This document shows, piece after piece, positions 8,314 through 18,775 of a stretch of DNA of 64,000 nucleotides. The translations under genes were made by a program, and so were the position numbers. Source of the DNA: Denitratimonas tolerans (GTDB taxonomy: Bacteria > Pseudomonadota > Gammaproteobacteria > Xanthomonadales > Xanthomonadaceae); NCBI RefSeq assembly GCF_037203605.1, contig NZ_JBBDHC010000009.1, forward strand, positions 1 to 64,000, read 5' to 3'. Below the pieces are notes generated by a model, which was not told the origin of the DNA, did no database searches, and saw nothing but the letters and a program-made list of their open reading frames with translations. Position 1 is the first letter of the stretch; each line of letters starts with the position of its first letter.

Positions 8314-10128
8314 CTATTCGGGCGGCGGCAGCACGTCCAGCACTTCCGCAATCGTGGTCAGGCCCTGCGCGACCTTCTGCGCGCCGGAAGCGCGCAGGGT
8401 CTGCATGCCCTGTGCGATCGCGTCGCGGGTGAAGCTGGCCAGGTCCATATCCTTCTGTACGCGGCTGCGAAGGACCGGGGTGATGAGCAGGAGCTCGTAC
8501 AGCCCGACGCGGCCAAGGTAGCCGCTGTGGCGGCACTCCAGACAGCCGCGCGCGGCGAAGCCGGAGGCGGGCTTGGGCAGCCCCAGCCCGCTGGAAAGCA
8601 CCGCCCAGCCGTCTTCGTCCAGCGGCGCGGGCTTCTTGCAGTGCGGGCAGAGCGTGCGCACCAGGCGCTGCGCCAGCACGCCGTTGAGGGTGGATTGGAT
8701 CAGGTAGTGCGGCACACCCAGATCGAGCAGGCGGGTCACCGCCGAGGGTGCATCGTTGGTGTGCAGCGTGGACAGCACCAGATGGCCGGTGAGCGAGGCC
8801 TGCACCGCCATCTGCGCGGTTTCCAGATCGCGGATTTCGCCGATCATGATGATGTCCGGGTCCTGGCGCAGCAGCGAGCGCACTCCCGAGGCGAAGTCCA
8901 GGTCGATGGCGTGGTGCACCTGCATCTGGTTGAGCTCGGGCGCGATCATCTCGATCGGGTCTTCCACCGTGCACACGTTCACGTCCGGCGTGGCCAGGCG
9001 CTTGAGGGTGGAATAGAGCGTGGTGGTCTTGCCCGAGCCGGTCGGCCCGGTCACCAGGAGGATGCCGTGTGGGCGGCCGGTCAGGTCCTTCCAGGCGTCG
9101 GCCTCGGCGGCGTCGAAGCCCAGATCCTTGGTGGATTTCACCGCCGTGTCCGGGTCGAAGATGCGCATCACGCACTTCTCGCCGAAGGCGGTGGGGATGG
9201 TGGACAGGCGCATCTCCACCTCGCGCCCGCCCGGCGAGCGCGTCTTGATGCGCCCGTCCTGCGGGCGGCGGCGCTCGCCCAGATCCATGCGCCCCAGCAC
9301 CTTGATGCGGCTGATCGCCGCGATCATCACCGGGGTGGGCAGCTCGAACACCTTGTGCAGCTTGCCGTCGATGCGGAAGCGCACGTGGCTCAGGTCGCGG
9401 CGCGGTTCCATGTGGATGTCGCTGGCGCGCTGCTCGTAGGCGTACTGCAGCAGCCAGTCGACGATGTGCACGATGTGGCGGTCGTCCGCGCCCACCTCGC
9501 CGGCCCGGCCCAGCTCCACCAGCTGCTCGAAGCTGGGCATCGAGACGCTGGGGTTCTCCTCGCGCTGGTCCCTGGCGCCGCGCACCGAGCGCGTCACGCC
9601 GAAGAACTCCATGGTGTAGCGCGCGATGTCGAGCGGGTTGGTCACCACCACGGTGATCTCGCGCCGCAGCACCTGGGTGAGGTCGGCCATCCAGCGCTGG
9701 TCGGTCGGTTCGCTGGTGGCGATCACCACGCGATCGGCGCTGACCGCCACCGGCAGGATGCGGTGGCGCTGGGCGTAGGCGTGGGATATGAGCGCGGTGA
9801 CGGCCGGCACGTCGATCTTGGTCGGGTCGATGCGCAGGTAGCGCAGACCGACCTGGATCGCCAGCCAGCGCGTCAGCGTTTCGAGGTTCAGCTCGCTGCC
9901 CGCGCGCTTGCGGTTGGCGAACTTGAGGTTGGCCACCAGCACCAGCGGATGGATGTCCACCCCGGGCCGCTGTTCGCGCACCGCCTGCTGGGCGCGCGCC
10001 AGATCCGCGTCACCGATGAACCCGTCCTCGGCCAGCGCCGCCAGCACCTGCGAAGCGGCGAGCCGGGCTCCCTCGGGAAAACGGCGGGCGGGCGCAGCGC
10101 TGCGCTGTGGCTGGTCATGGCGGGTCAT
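8314..10128 (-). CDS. GspE/PilB-family secretion or pilus-assembly ATPase
   Basis: 604 residues, cytoplasmic. The N-terminal MshEN/T2SSE_N-type domain (about 20-190) is followed by the AAA-like ATPase: Walker A GPTGSGKTTT near residue 359, Asp box and Walker B IIMIGEIRD, and a His box (LSTLHTNDAPSA). A zinc-binding loop of CPHC and CLECRHSG lies near 492-530, which is typical of assembly ATPases (GspE, PilB) and not of PilT retraction ATPases. It would power pseudopilus or type IV pilus extension. No other secretion or pilus gene is adjacent, so this is an isolated paralogue and its machine cannot be named. The start is preceded by a short tandem repeat (GGTCATGGCG twice) and has no clear ribosome site. 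Confidence 0.85.
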   Translation of the reverse strand: MTRHDQPQRSAAPARRFPEGARLAASQVLAALAEDGFIGDADLARAQQAVREQRPGVDIHPLVLVANLKFANRKRAGSELNLETLTRWLAIQVGLRYLRIDPTKIDVPAVTALISHAYAQRHRILPVAVSADRVVIATSEPTDQRWMADLTQVLRREITVVVTNPLDIARYTMEFFGVTRSVRGARDQREENPSVSMPSFEQLVELGRAGEVGADDRHIVHIVDWLLQYAYEQRASDIHMEPRRDLSHVRFRIDGKLHKVFELPTPVMIAAISRIKVLGRMDLGERRRPQDGRIKTRSPGGREVEMRLSTIPTAFGEKCVMRIFDPDTAVKSTKDLGFDAAEADAWKDLTGRPHGILLVTGPTGSGKTTTLYSTLKRLATPDVNVCTVEDPIEMIAPELNQMQVHHAIDLDFASGVRSLLRQDPDIIMIGEIRDLETAQMAVQASLTGHLVLSTLHTNDAPSAVTRLLDLGVPHYLIQSTLNGVLAQRLVRTLCPHCKKPAPLDEDGWAVLSSGLGLPKPASGFAARGCLECRHSGYLGRVGLYELLLITPVLRSRVQKDMDLASFTRDAIAQGMQTLRASGAQKVAQGLTTIAEVLDVLPPPE

Positions 10129-10251
10129 GGCGGGTCACAGCATGACACGGCACGGGAGGATGTTCAGCCGCGCGGGTGCGCGCGCGCGCCGCTGCGCCTG
10201 TCGAGCAGGGCCGCGTCGTGCCGAGGCAAGACCGCGGCGGCGGGTTGTCCG

Positions 10252-10257
10252 TATAAT
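10252..10257 (+). promoter_or_regulatory. Candidate -10 element for glyQS
   Basis: A perfect TATAAT about 30 bases before the glyQ start. The -35 region at the right distance is a poor match, so only the -10 is well supported. Confidence 0.5.
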
Positions 10258-10285
10258 TCCCGGTTTTCACCCGATGCGCAGGCCC

Positions 10286-11193
<908 letters not shown>

Positions 11194-11197
<4 letters not shown>

Positions 11198-13368
11198 GCC
11201 TGCAACCCCTTCTGATCGAACTGGGCACCGAGGAGCTGCCGGTCAAGGCGCTTCCCGGCCTGGCGCAGGCGTTTTTCGACGGCGTGATCGCCGGGCTGGA
11301 AAAGCGCGGCGTGGCGGTGGAGCGCGGCGATGCCGCGCCGCTGTTCACTCCGCGCCGCCTGGCCGTGCGGCTGCCGGGCGTGGCCGTGCGGCAGGCCGAG
11401 CAGGCCAGCGAAGTGCTCGGTCCGTATCTCAACATCGCGCTCGATGCGCAGGGCCAGCCGACCCGCGCGCTGGAGGGCTTCGCCGCCAAGAACGGCGTCG
11501 AATGGACCGGGCTCGAACGCCTCACCGACGCCAAGGGCGAGCGCTTCGTGCATCGCGCCGTCAGCGCCGGCGCGGCGACGGAAACGCTGCTGCCGGAGGT
11601 GCTGCGCGAAGCCATCGCCGCGATGCCGATTCCCAAGCCGATGCGCTGGGGCGCACACGAGTTCGCCTTCGCGCGCCCGGTGCACTGGCTGGTGCTGCTG
11701 CTGGGCGGGCGCGTGGTCGAGGCCGAACTGTTCGGCATCCGCGCCGGCGGGGAAAGCCGCGGGCACCGCTTCCACGCGCCGCAGGCGGTGGCCATTGCGC
11801 ATCCGGACGAGTACGTGGCGGCGCTGGAAAAGGCCTTTGTCCTCGTCGATCCCGCCGCGCGGCGCGAGCGCATCCGCGCGCAGGTGTCCGAGGCCGCGCG
11901 CGCCGCGGGCGGCGTGGCGCGCATTTCCGAGGACAACCTCGAGCAGGTCGTGGCGCTGGTCGAATGGCCCGCGCCGATCACCTGCGGCTTCGAGCGCGAC
12001 TTCCTCGCGGTGCCGCAGGAAGCCCTGATCGAAACCATGGAGATCAACCAGAAGTTCTTCCCGGTGCTGACCGAAGCCGGCGCGCTGACCGAGCGCTTCA
12101 TCGGCATCGCCAACATCGAGTCGGCCGACGTCGACAAGGTGCGCGCCGGTTACGAGCGCGTGATCCGCCCGCGTTTTGCCGACGCGCGTTTCTTCTTCGA
12201 CGAAGACCTGAAGCAGGGGCTGGAGGCGATGGGCGCGGGGCTGACCACCGTCACCTACCAGGCCAAGCTCGGCACGGTCGCCGACAAGGTGCAGCGCGTG
12301 GCCGCGCTGGCCGAAACCATCGCCGCGCAGGTCGGCGTCGAACCGGCGCAGGCGCGCCGCGCCGCCGAGCTTTCCAAGAACGACCTGCAGTCGCGCATGG
12401 TCAACGAGTTCCCGGAACTGCAGGGCATCGCCGGGCGCCACTATGCCGTTGCCGCCGGTGAGCCGGAAGCCGTCGCGCTGGCGATCGACGAAGCCTACCG
12501 CCCGCGCTTTTCCGCCGACGACATCGCGCTCTCGCCGCTGGGCAAGGTGCTGGCCGTCGCCGAACGCCTGGACACCCTGGCCGGCGGCTTTGCCGCGGGC
12601 CTGAAGCCGACCGGCAACAAGGATCCCTTCGCGCTGCGGCGCAATGCGCTGGGGCTGGCGCGGACGATTATTGAGAGCGGCGAAGAGCTTTCTTTGTACC
12701 AGTTGTTGTTGGAGGCATCTAAGTATGTGATTGCTTCGATGCATACAGTGACCCATCGGGAGCTTGATGCAGCACTCACTGCAGCGAAAGAACGAGGTGT
12801 CGCTGCCCAAGTTGCCACGAAGGCAAGTTGGATTCCTATTGAACAGAACGTGGCGGATAGTCTTTACGACTTCATCCTCGACCGCCTGCGCGGCTACTAC
12901 GCCGAGCGCGGCGTGCCGGCGACGCACTTCAACGCCGTCGCGGAACTGAAGCCCGCCTCGCTCTACGACTTCGACCGCCGCATCGACGCCATCGGCCAGT
13001 TCGCCGCGCTGCCCGAAGCCGCCGCGCTGGCCGCGGCCAACAAGCGCATCGGCAACATCCTGCGCAAGGTCGAAGGCGAGATTCCCGACGCCATCGACCC
13101 GGCCGCCCTGGTCGAGCCGGCCGAGGAGCGCCTGGCCGAGGCGTTGCTGGGTGTGGAAACGGCCGCCAATGCCGAACTGGCGCAGCGCAACTACGTCACC
13201 GCGCTCAAGCACCTGGCGCAGCTGCGCGAGCCCATCGACGCCTTTTTCGAGGACGTGATGGTGATGGCCGAAGATCCCCGCGTGCGCGCCAACCGCCTCG
13301 CCCTCCTGCAGCGCATCGCGCGCCGCTTCCTCAGCGTGGCGGACGTTTCCCTGCTGGCCAGCGGCTGA
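11194..13368 (+). CDS. glyS: Glycine--tRNA ligase beta subunit
   Basis: 724 residues, slightly longer than most GlyS. The beta subunit binds tRNA-Gly and contains an HD-like domain and a C-terminal anticodon-binding domain. Recognisable stretches are LIELGTEELPVKALP at the start, MRWGAHEFAFARPVHW, ETMEINQKFFPVL and FFDEDLKQGL. The reading frame is intact. One oddity: bases 12664-12870 (about residues 491-558) are conspicuously AT-rich with unusual codons, in contrast to the GC-rich flanks, although the local protein sequence (between RTIIESGEELSLYQLLLEA and LYDFILDRLRGYY) still looks like GlyS. See the findings. Confidence 0.96.
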
Positions 13369-13440
13369 GGAATTTCTCCCGGGCCGGCCGGGTCGGAGAG
13401 GGTACGGCGGGCGGTGGGCCGCTTGCGGCCACGTCATCGC

Positions 13441-13460
13441 GCCCGCATCGCGCGGGCCTT
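13441..13460 (+). terminator. Possible glyS terminator hairpin
   Basis: GCCCGC, a 5-base loop, GCGGGC, then CTTTC. The stem is short and the T-run poor, so this is a weak candidate. Confidence 0.3.
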
Positions 13461-13719
13461 TCGCGAGGGGTTCGGTGATGCCGCATGACTGGCCGTATAG
13501 TCTGTCGCCATGTCGCGTCTTTCCGACCCGCTACGAGAAGTCCTTGCCGTGTTTCCCGCACTGTCGCCCGAGCCGCCGCCGGCCGGCGCTGAATTCCGCG
13601 CCTTGCGTCATGCCGATCCAGTGGCGGCATGGCTGGATCTGATGGAAACCGTCGAGCTGCTGCGCGCCTCGTGCCCGGTGCCCGCGCCCGCAGCGCGGCG
13701 CAGCCGCGACGGCCTGCAG

Positions 13720-13748
13720 TTGTTCGGCCATCGCGGTTATGGCAAAAT
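13720..13748 (+). promoter_or_regulatory. Candidate rpmBG promoter
   Basis: TTGTTC, a 17-base spacer and CAAAAT, in a locally AT-richer patch upstream of rpmB. Plausible sigma70 spacing; not tested. Confidence 0.35.
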
Positions 13749-13902
13749 GCACGGCTCGCTTCCTCCGGCCTTGTGCCGGGGACCGTGCCGGCAGCGCGAT
13801 TTCCGGCCGCAAGCGACTGATCCCGCATCGCGCGCCGCCCAAGGCGGCGGGGCCGCCGTTCCCCTGGCCAAGGGGGGCATCACAGAACCTTCGAGGTGCG
13901 TC

Positions 13903-14139
13903 ATGGCACGCGTGTGTCAAGTGAGCAAGAAGGGTGTGCAGACCGGCAACAACGTCTCGCACGCCAACAACAAAACCCGCCGTCGCTGGCTCCCCAACCT
14001 GCACGAGCGCCGCTTCTGGGTGGCGAGCGAGAACCGCTGGGTGAAGCTGCGTGTTTCCAACCATGCCCTGCGCACCATCGACAAGAACGGCATCGACGCC
14101 GTCCTGGCCGAACTGCGCAAGCAGGGCGAGAAGGTCTAA
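13903..14139 (+). CDS. rpmB: 50S ribosomal protein L28
   Basis: 78 residues, normal length. MARVCQVSKKGVQTGNNVSHANNKTRRRW and the basic body with NHALRTIDKNGIDAVL are characteristic of L28, a late-assembling large-subunit protein. Twelve bases separate its stop from rpmG, with AAGGAG between them as the rpmG ribosome site. The ATG at 13903 is set by the conserved MARVC start, although the frame is open further upstream. Confidence 0.97.
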   Translation: MARVCQVSKKGVQTGNNVSHANNKTRRRWLPNLHERRFWVASENRWVKLRVSNHALRTIDKNGIDAVLAELRKQGEKV

Positions 14140-14151
14140 GGAGCTGCGACC

Positions 14152-14316
14152 ATGGCATCCAAGCGCGACAAGATCCGCCTGACCTCCTCGGCCGGCACCG
14201 GACACTTCTACACCACCGACAAGAACAAGAAGAACACCCCGACCAAGATCGAGATCAAGAAGTACGATCCGGTGGTGCGCAAGCACGTGATCTACAAGGA
14301 AGGCAAGATCAAGTGA
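14152..14316 (+). CDS. rpmG: 50S ribosomal protein L33
   Basis: 54 residues: MASKRDKIRLTSSAGTGHFY, then KNKKNTPTKIEIKKYDP and a Lys-rich C-terminus. This is L33, too short for many gene callers. It has no cysteines, so it is the zinc-free (C-minus) form. Second gene of the rpmBG pair, followed 38 bases later by a strong terminator. Confidence 0.97.
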   Translation: MASKRDKIRLTSSAGTGHFYTTDKNKKNTPTKIEIKKYDPVVRKHVIYKEGKIK

Positions 14317-14354
14317 CCTGAGCGGCCGCTGCGGCGGGCGCATGTCGGAATCAG

Positions 14355-14385
14355 AAAAGCCCGCCGTCCGGCGGGCTTTTCTTTT
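14355..14385 (+). terminator. Rho-independent terminator of rpmBG
   Basis: Perfect 11-bp inverted repeat (AAAAGCCCGCC / GGCGGGCTTTT) with a GTCC loop, followed by CTTTT. A textbook intrinsic terminator. Confidence 0.93.
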
Positions 14386-14647
14386 GCCGCGCGTGGCCTA
14401 CCCACCCGCGCCATGCCGGCACGCGGAAGCGGTCGGCATGCGGGTGCTGCGCGGCCTGCCAGCCGACGACCGGCAGTGCGCGAAAATGCTGCGGTGCGGT
14501 ACGATTCCGGGTCGCCCGAAAGAAGCTGACGACCGGATTCCCGGTCCCGATGCGTTCCGCGCAGGCCGTTCCGGCGACCAACGCCGCGCCGGATCCGGGC
14601 ACGCCGGATCCGCGCAGGCTCCCGCCCATCCATGCCACGGAGTGCCC

Positions 14648-16057
14648 ATGTCGTACGAACAGGTCGAAAAGCTCATCAAGGATCACGCGGTCGAGTTCGT
14701 CGACCTGCGCTTCGTCGACATGAGCGGCCGCCAGCACCACATCACCTATCCGGTCCGGGCCGCAGGCCCCGCCCTGTTCGAGGACGGGCGCATGTTCGAC
14801 GGATCTTCGCTGGCCGGATGGAAGGGCATCAACGAGTCGGACATGGTGTTGCTGCCCGATGCCGCCAGCGCCTACCTCGATCCGTTCACCGCCGATCCCA
14901 CCCTGGTGCTGGTCTGCGACGTGCTGGAACCGGCCACGATGCAGGCCTATTCGCGCTGCCCGCGCTCGGTCGCGCATCGCGCCGAGGCGTTCCTCAAGGC
15001 CAGCGGCATCGCCGATACCGCCTACTTCGGTCCGGAGCCGGAGTTCTTCGTGTTCGATTCGGTGCGCTGGGGCAACGAGATGGGGCACGCCTTTTTCGAG
15101 ATCGATTCGGAAGAGGCCGCCTGGTCCGCCGCGCGCGAGTACCCGCACGGCAACAGCGGTCACCGCCCCGGCGTGAAGGGCGGCTACCTGCCGCTCCCCC
15201 CGAGCGACACCCTGCACGACCTGCGCGGCGAGATGGTGAAGGTGCTGGAGTCGCTCGGCATCGAAACCGAAGTGCATCACCACGAGGTGGCCACGGCGGG
15301 GCAGTGCGAAATCGGCGTGAAGTTCGACGCGCTCCTGACCATGGCCGATCGCCTGCTTACGCACAAGCACGTGGTCAGGAATGTCGCCCACCGCGCCGGC
15401 AAGACGGCCACGTTCATGCCCAAGCCGCTGGTGGGCGACAACGGCTCGGGCATGCATGTGCACCAGTCGCTGTTCAAGGACGGGAAGAATCTTTTTGCCG
15501 GCGAGGGCTATGGCGGGTTGTCGCAAATGGCGTTGTGGTACATCGGCGGCATCTTCCGGCACGCCCGCGCCATCAATGCCTTCAGCAACTCCACCACCAA
15601 CAGCTACAAGCGCCTGGTGCCGGGTTTCGAGGCTCCGATCCTCCTGGCCTATTCGGCGCGCAACCGCTCGGCCTCGTGTCGCATCCCGTGGGTTTCGAGC
15701 CCGAAGGCGCGCCGCATCGAGATCCGCTTCCCGGATCCGGTGCAGAGCGGCTACCTGGTCTTCTCGGCGCTGCTGATGGCCGGCCTCGACGGCATCCGCA
15801 ACAAGATCGATCCGGGTGCGCCGAGCGACAAGGATCTCTACGACCTGCCGCCGGAGGAGGAAAAGAACATCCCCACCGTCTGCCACTCGCTCGACCAGGC
15901 CCTGGAGGCACTCGATGCGGACCGTGACTTCCTCAAGGCCGGCGGGGTGTTCAGCGACGACTTCATCGACGGCTACATCGCGATGAAGATGCGCGAGGTC
16001 ACCCGATTCCGCGCCGCCACCCACCCGCTGGAATACGCGCTCTACTACGGGCTGTGA
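14648..16057 (+). CDS. glnA: Glutamine synthetase type I
   Basis: 469 residues, the usual GSI length. Catalyses ATP-dependent amidation of glutamate to glutamine. Visible signatures: DMSGRQHHITYP near the N-terminus, FGPEPEFFVFD (metal ligands), KPLVGDNGSGMHVHQS and NRSASCRIP. Tyr398 in DLYDLPPEE is the conserved adenylylation site of beta-type GSI, so control by GlnE/GlnB-type cascades is expected. The start is set by MSYEQVEKLIK and a GGAG site seven bases upstream. The gene stands alone: no ntrBC follows, and I could not find a convincing sigma54 promoter in the 260 bases upstream. Confidence 0.97.
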   Translation: MSYEQVEKLIKDHAVEFVDLRFVDMSGRQHHITYPVRAAGPALFEDGRMFDGSSLAGWKGINESDMVLLPDAASAYLDPFTADPTLVLVCDVLEPATMQAYSRCPRSVAHRAEAFLKASGIADTAYFGPEPEFFVFDSVRWGNEMGHAFFEIDSEEAAWSAAREYPHGNSGHRPGVKGGYLPLPPSDTLHDLRGEMVKVLESLGIETEVHHHEVATAGQCEIGVKFDALLTMADRLLTHKHVVRNVAHRAGKTATFMPKPLVGDNGSGMHVHQSLFKDGKNLFAGEGYGGLSQMALWYIGGIFRHARAINAFSNSTTNSYKRLVPGFEAPILLAYSARNRSASCRIPWVSSPKARRIEIRFPDPVQSGYLVFSALLMAGLDGIRNKIDPGAPSDKDLYDLPPEEEKNIPTVCHSLDQALEALDADRDFLKAGGVFSDDFIDGYIAMKMREVTRFRAATHPLEYALYYGL

Positions 16058-16081
16058 GCGGATGCTTCAGGGCCGGCGGAT

Positions 16082-16627
16082 TCAGCCGCCGGCCATCGCC
16101 AGATAGGTGTCCTTGAGCCGGACGTAGTGCGCCGCGCTGTAGCGCAGCGACTCCAGTTCGCGCTCGCTGAGCCGGCGCACGCAGCGCGCCGGGTTGCCCA
16201 GCCACAGCTCGCCCGAGCCCACGGTCTTGCCCGAAGGCACCAGTGCGCCGGCACCGACGAAGCCGTAGTCCTCCACCGTGGCACCGTCCAGCACGGTGGC
16301 ACGCATGCCGATCAGGCAGAAGCTGCCGATGCTGCAGCCGTGCAGGATCACGCCGTGGCCCACCGTGGTGTCCGGACCGATGACCGTGGGGAATCCGCCT
16401 GGCCGGGTGTAGGGGCCATCGTGGCTGACGTGCACGATGCTGCCGTCCTGGATGCTGGTGCGCGCGCCGATCCGGATGAAGTTGACGTCGCCGCGCAGCA
16501 CCGCGCCTGGCCAGATCGAGGCGTCGTCGTCCAGTGTGACCTGGCCGATCACGGTGGCGGCCGGATCGACGTAGACGCGCGCACCGAGCGCGGGCGTGGC
16601 GTGCAGGAAGGGGCGAACGGGCGTCAT
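16082..16627 (-). CDS. Gamma-class carbonic anhydrase family protein
   Basis: 181 residues of left-handed beta-helix (hexapeptide) repeats, e.g. VIGQVTLDDDASIWPGAVLRGD. The metal-binding histidines are present in IVHVSHD and VGHGVILHGC, as in YrdA/PaaY-type gamma-carbonic anhydrases. Likely a zinc- or iron-dependent trimer; some family members hydrate CO2 and others act as thioesterases. The ATG at 16627 begins the conserved part. A GTG at 16729 overlapping the radC stop would add 34 unconserved residues. Transcribed behind radC. Confidence 0.88.
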   Translation of the reverse strand: MTPVRPFLHATPALGARVYVDPAATVIGQVTLDDDASIWPGAVLRGDVNFIRIGARTSIQDGSIVHVSHDGPYTRPGGFPTVIGPDTTVGHGVILHGCSIGSFCLIGMRATVLDGATVEDYGFVGAGALVPSGKTVGSGELWLGNPARCVRRLSERELESLRYSAAHYVRLKDTYLAMAGG

Positions 16628-16725
16628 CGGATCGTGGGGCGGATGGACCAGGCGGTGCAGTTTAGCCGCGCGCGGCCGCGTCACCATCACCCGCCGGTCG
16701 CCGAGCCGGATCGTGGCCGGCGCGT

Positions 16726-17397
16726 TCACAGCCAGCCCCGTTCGGCGAAGCTCGTCACCTCGTCGCCGATGACGAAATGATCGAGCACGCGCACCCCCAC
16801 CAACTTGAGTGCCTCGCGCAGGGTCACGGTGAGCGCGCGGTCCGAGGCGCTGGGTTCGGCGATGCCGCTGGGATGATTGTGTGCGAACACCACCGCGGCG
16901 GCGTTGTGCTCCATCGCGCGCCGCACCACCTCGCGCGGATGGACCTCGCTGCTGTCGAGCGTGCCCATGAACAGCTCCTCCATCGCGATCGGGCGGTGCC
17001 GGGTGTCGACGAACAGGCAGGCGAAGACCTCGCGCGTGCGATCCCGCAGGCGGGCGCGGAAGTACTCGCCTGCGTGGCGCGGATGGGTGATGGCACCGGG
17101 GCGATCGAGCCCCGTCGCCAGGTGGCGTGTGGCCAGTTCCAGCGCCGCTACCAGGCGCGCGGCGCGCGCCGGCCCGAGCCCGGACTCACGCACCAGTTCC
17201 CTGCCCGGGAGCGCGAGCAGGCCGCGCAGGCCGCCGCGGCGCGCCAGCAGCTCGCGCCCCAGATCGATGGCGTTGCGCCCCGGCAGCCCGGTGCCGAAGA
17301 ACACCGCCAGCAGCTCGGCGTCGGACAGCGCCTCCGGCCCGCGGGCCAGCAGTTTTTCCCGCGGCCTTTCTTCGGCCGGCCAATCGCGCAGGTTCAT
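16726..17397 (-). CDS. radC: RadC-like JAB-domain protein
   Basis: 223 residues. N-terminal helix-hairpin-helix region (MNLRDWPAEERPREKLL, then GLGPARAARLVAALELA) and a C-terminal JAB/MPN domain with the metal motif HNHPSG followed by SASD. The conserved C-terminus DHFVIGD is present. Named for a historical radiation-repair assignment in E. coli that is no longer accepted; the true role is unclear. The start at 17397 is the conserved MNLRDW. It is divergent from coaBC, the order seen in Xanthomonas relatives. Confidence 0.92.
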   Translation of the reverse strand: MNLRDWPAEERPREKLLARGPEALSDAELLAVFFGTGLPGRNAIDLGRELLARRGGLRGLLALPGRELVRESGLGPARAARLVAALELATRHLATGLDRPGAITHPRHAGEYFRARLRDRTREVFACLFVDTRHRPIAMEELFMGTLDSSEVHPREVVRRAMEHNAAAVVFAHNHPSGIAEPSASDRALTVTLREALKLVGVRVLDHFVIGDEVTSFAERGWL

Positions 17398-17560
17398 GTC
17401 GTCCTCCCATCGGTTCAGGACCATCCTTCCTGATCCGGTGCGCCGCCGGCATCGGTTCGGAGCGGGTTTGAAGTAAGCTGATCGCCCCGTTCCGGCATAG
17501 GACTTCTCCGATGCGGCCACGCCTTCGCCGCCCCCTCGCGCTCGTTCGCGGGCATCGGGC

Positions 17561-18775
17561 ATGAGCACGACGCCGCAGCGCATCCTGCTCGGCGTGAGCG
17601 GCGGAATCGCGGCTTACAAGGCGGCCGATCTGGTGCGTCGCCTGCGCGAGCGCGGCGCGCAGGTGCGCGTGGTGCTGACGGAAAACGCCGAGCGCTTCGT
17701 CACCGCGCTGACCTTCCAGGCCTTGTCCGGCGAGCCGGTGCGCACCTCGCTGTGGGACAGCGCCGCGGAAGCCTCGATGGGCCACATCGAGCTGGCGCGC
17801 TGGGCGCAGCGCGTGCTGATCGCGCCGGCTTCGGCCGATCTGATCGCGCGCCTGGCGCAGGGCCAGGCCGATGACCTGCTGACCACGCTGTGCCTGGCGA
17901 CCGAGGCACCGTTGTTCCTCGCACCCGCGATGAACCGGGTGATGTGGGAGCACCCGGCGGTCCAGGCCAACCTTGCCACCCTGGTCGAGCGCGGTGCGGT
18001 GCTGCTCGGCCCTGATGCCGGCGGCCAGGCCTGCGGCGAAACCGGCGCGGGGCGAATGTGGGAACCGGCTGCGATCGCCGATGCGGTCGTGACGCCCGAT
18101 CCCGATCCCGAGGCCGCCGCTGTCCTCGCCGGACGCCGCCTGCTGCTGACCGCCGGGCCCACGGTGGAGGATCTCGATCCGGTGCGCTACCTCGGCAACC
18201 GCAGCTCCGGCCGCATGGGCTACGCCGTGGCCGCGGAAGCGCAGCGGCTGGGCATGCGCGTCACCCTGGTGTCCGGCCCGGTGAATCTTCCCGTGCCGGC
18301 CGGGGTCGAGCGCATCGCGGTGCGCAGTGCCGAACAGATGCTGGCGGCGGTGACGGATCGCGTCGCGCAGTCCGACCTTTTCATCGCCACCGCGGCGGTC
18401 GCCGACTTCCGGCCGCGCGAGGCGAGCCTGGAGAAGATCAAGAAGCGCGGCGACGGCGGCCTGACCCTGGAGCTGGTACAGAATCCCGACATCCTTGCGG
18501 AAGTCGCGGCGCGGCAGGATCGGCCCTTCGTGGTCGGCTTTGCCGCGGAAACCCACGAGGTCGAGCGCTACGCGCGCGACAAGCTGGAGCGCAAGCGTCT
18601 GGACATGATCGCCGCCAACCGCGTGGGCGAGGAGGGCTCGGGCTTCGACGCCGACTGCAATGCCCTGACCGTGCTGTGGCCCGAGGGTCGGCACGAGATC
18701 GCGCGCGCCGACAAGGCGCAGGTGGCACGGGAGTTGCTGGCGGTCATTGCCCAGCGCTTCCGGAATCGCCCATGA
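17561..18775 (+). CDS. coaBC: Bifunctional phosphopantothenoylcysteine decarboxylase / phosphopantothenate--cysteine ligase
   Basis: 404 residues. The N-terminal flavoprotein CoaC domain has GVSGGIAAYKAADLVRRL, the substrate motif PAMNRVMW and the active-site cysteine in ACGETGAGRM. The C-terminal CoaB domain has TAGPTVEDLDPVRYLGNRSSGRMGYA, AAVADF and EKIKKR. It makes 4'-phosphopantetheine from phosphopantothenate and cysteine for CoA synthesis. The stop overlaps dut (ATGA), so the two genes are coupled, a widespread arrangement. Confidence 0.96.
   Translation: MSTTPQRILLGVSGGIAAYKAADLVRRLRERGAQVRVVLTENAERFVTALTFQALSGEPVRTSLWDSAAEASMGHIELARWAQRVLIAPASADLIARLAQGQADDLLTTLCLATEAPLFLAPAMNRVMWEHPAVQANLATLVERGAVLLGPDAGGQACGETGAGRMWEPAAIADAVVTPDPDPEAAAVLAGRRLLLTAGPTVEDLDPVRYLGNRSSGRMGYAVAAEAQRLGMRVTLVSGPVNLPVPAGVERIAVRSAEQMLAAVTDRVAQSDLFIATAAVADFRPREASLEKIKKRGDGGLTLELVQNPDILAEVAARQDRPFVVGFAAETHEVERYARDKLERKRLDMIAANRVGEEGSGFDADCNALTVLWPEGRHEIARADKAQVARELLAVIAQRFRNRP

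Larger units (their letters stand above)
13369..13902. other. Intergenic region upstream of rpmB, no supported gene
   Basis: 534 bases between glyS and rpmB. Frames are open on both strands, including one running in frame into rpmB from 13510. Their products are Arg/Ala/Pro-rich without recognisable domains and look like chance openings in GC-rich DNA. It holds the weak glyS hairpin and a candidate rpmB promoter near 13720-13748, leaving a long (about 145-base) rpmB leader. Confidence 0.5.

Noticed and set aside
13510..13902. N-terminal extension of rpmB or a separate small gene
   Set aside because: In frame with rpmB but no L28 carries it, and the sequence has no recognisable features.
14386..14647. 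Sigma54 promoter before glnA
   Set aside because: A GG ... GC pair was seen near 14470 but the spacing is 14, not 10, and the flanking bases do not match.
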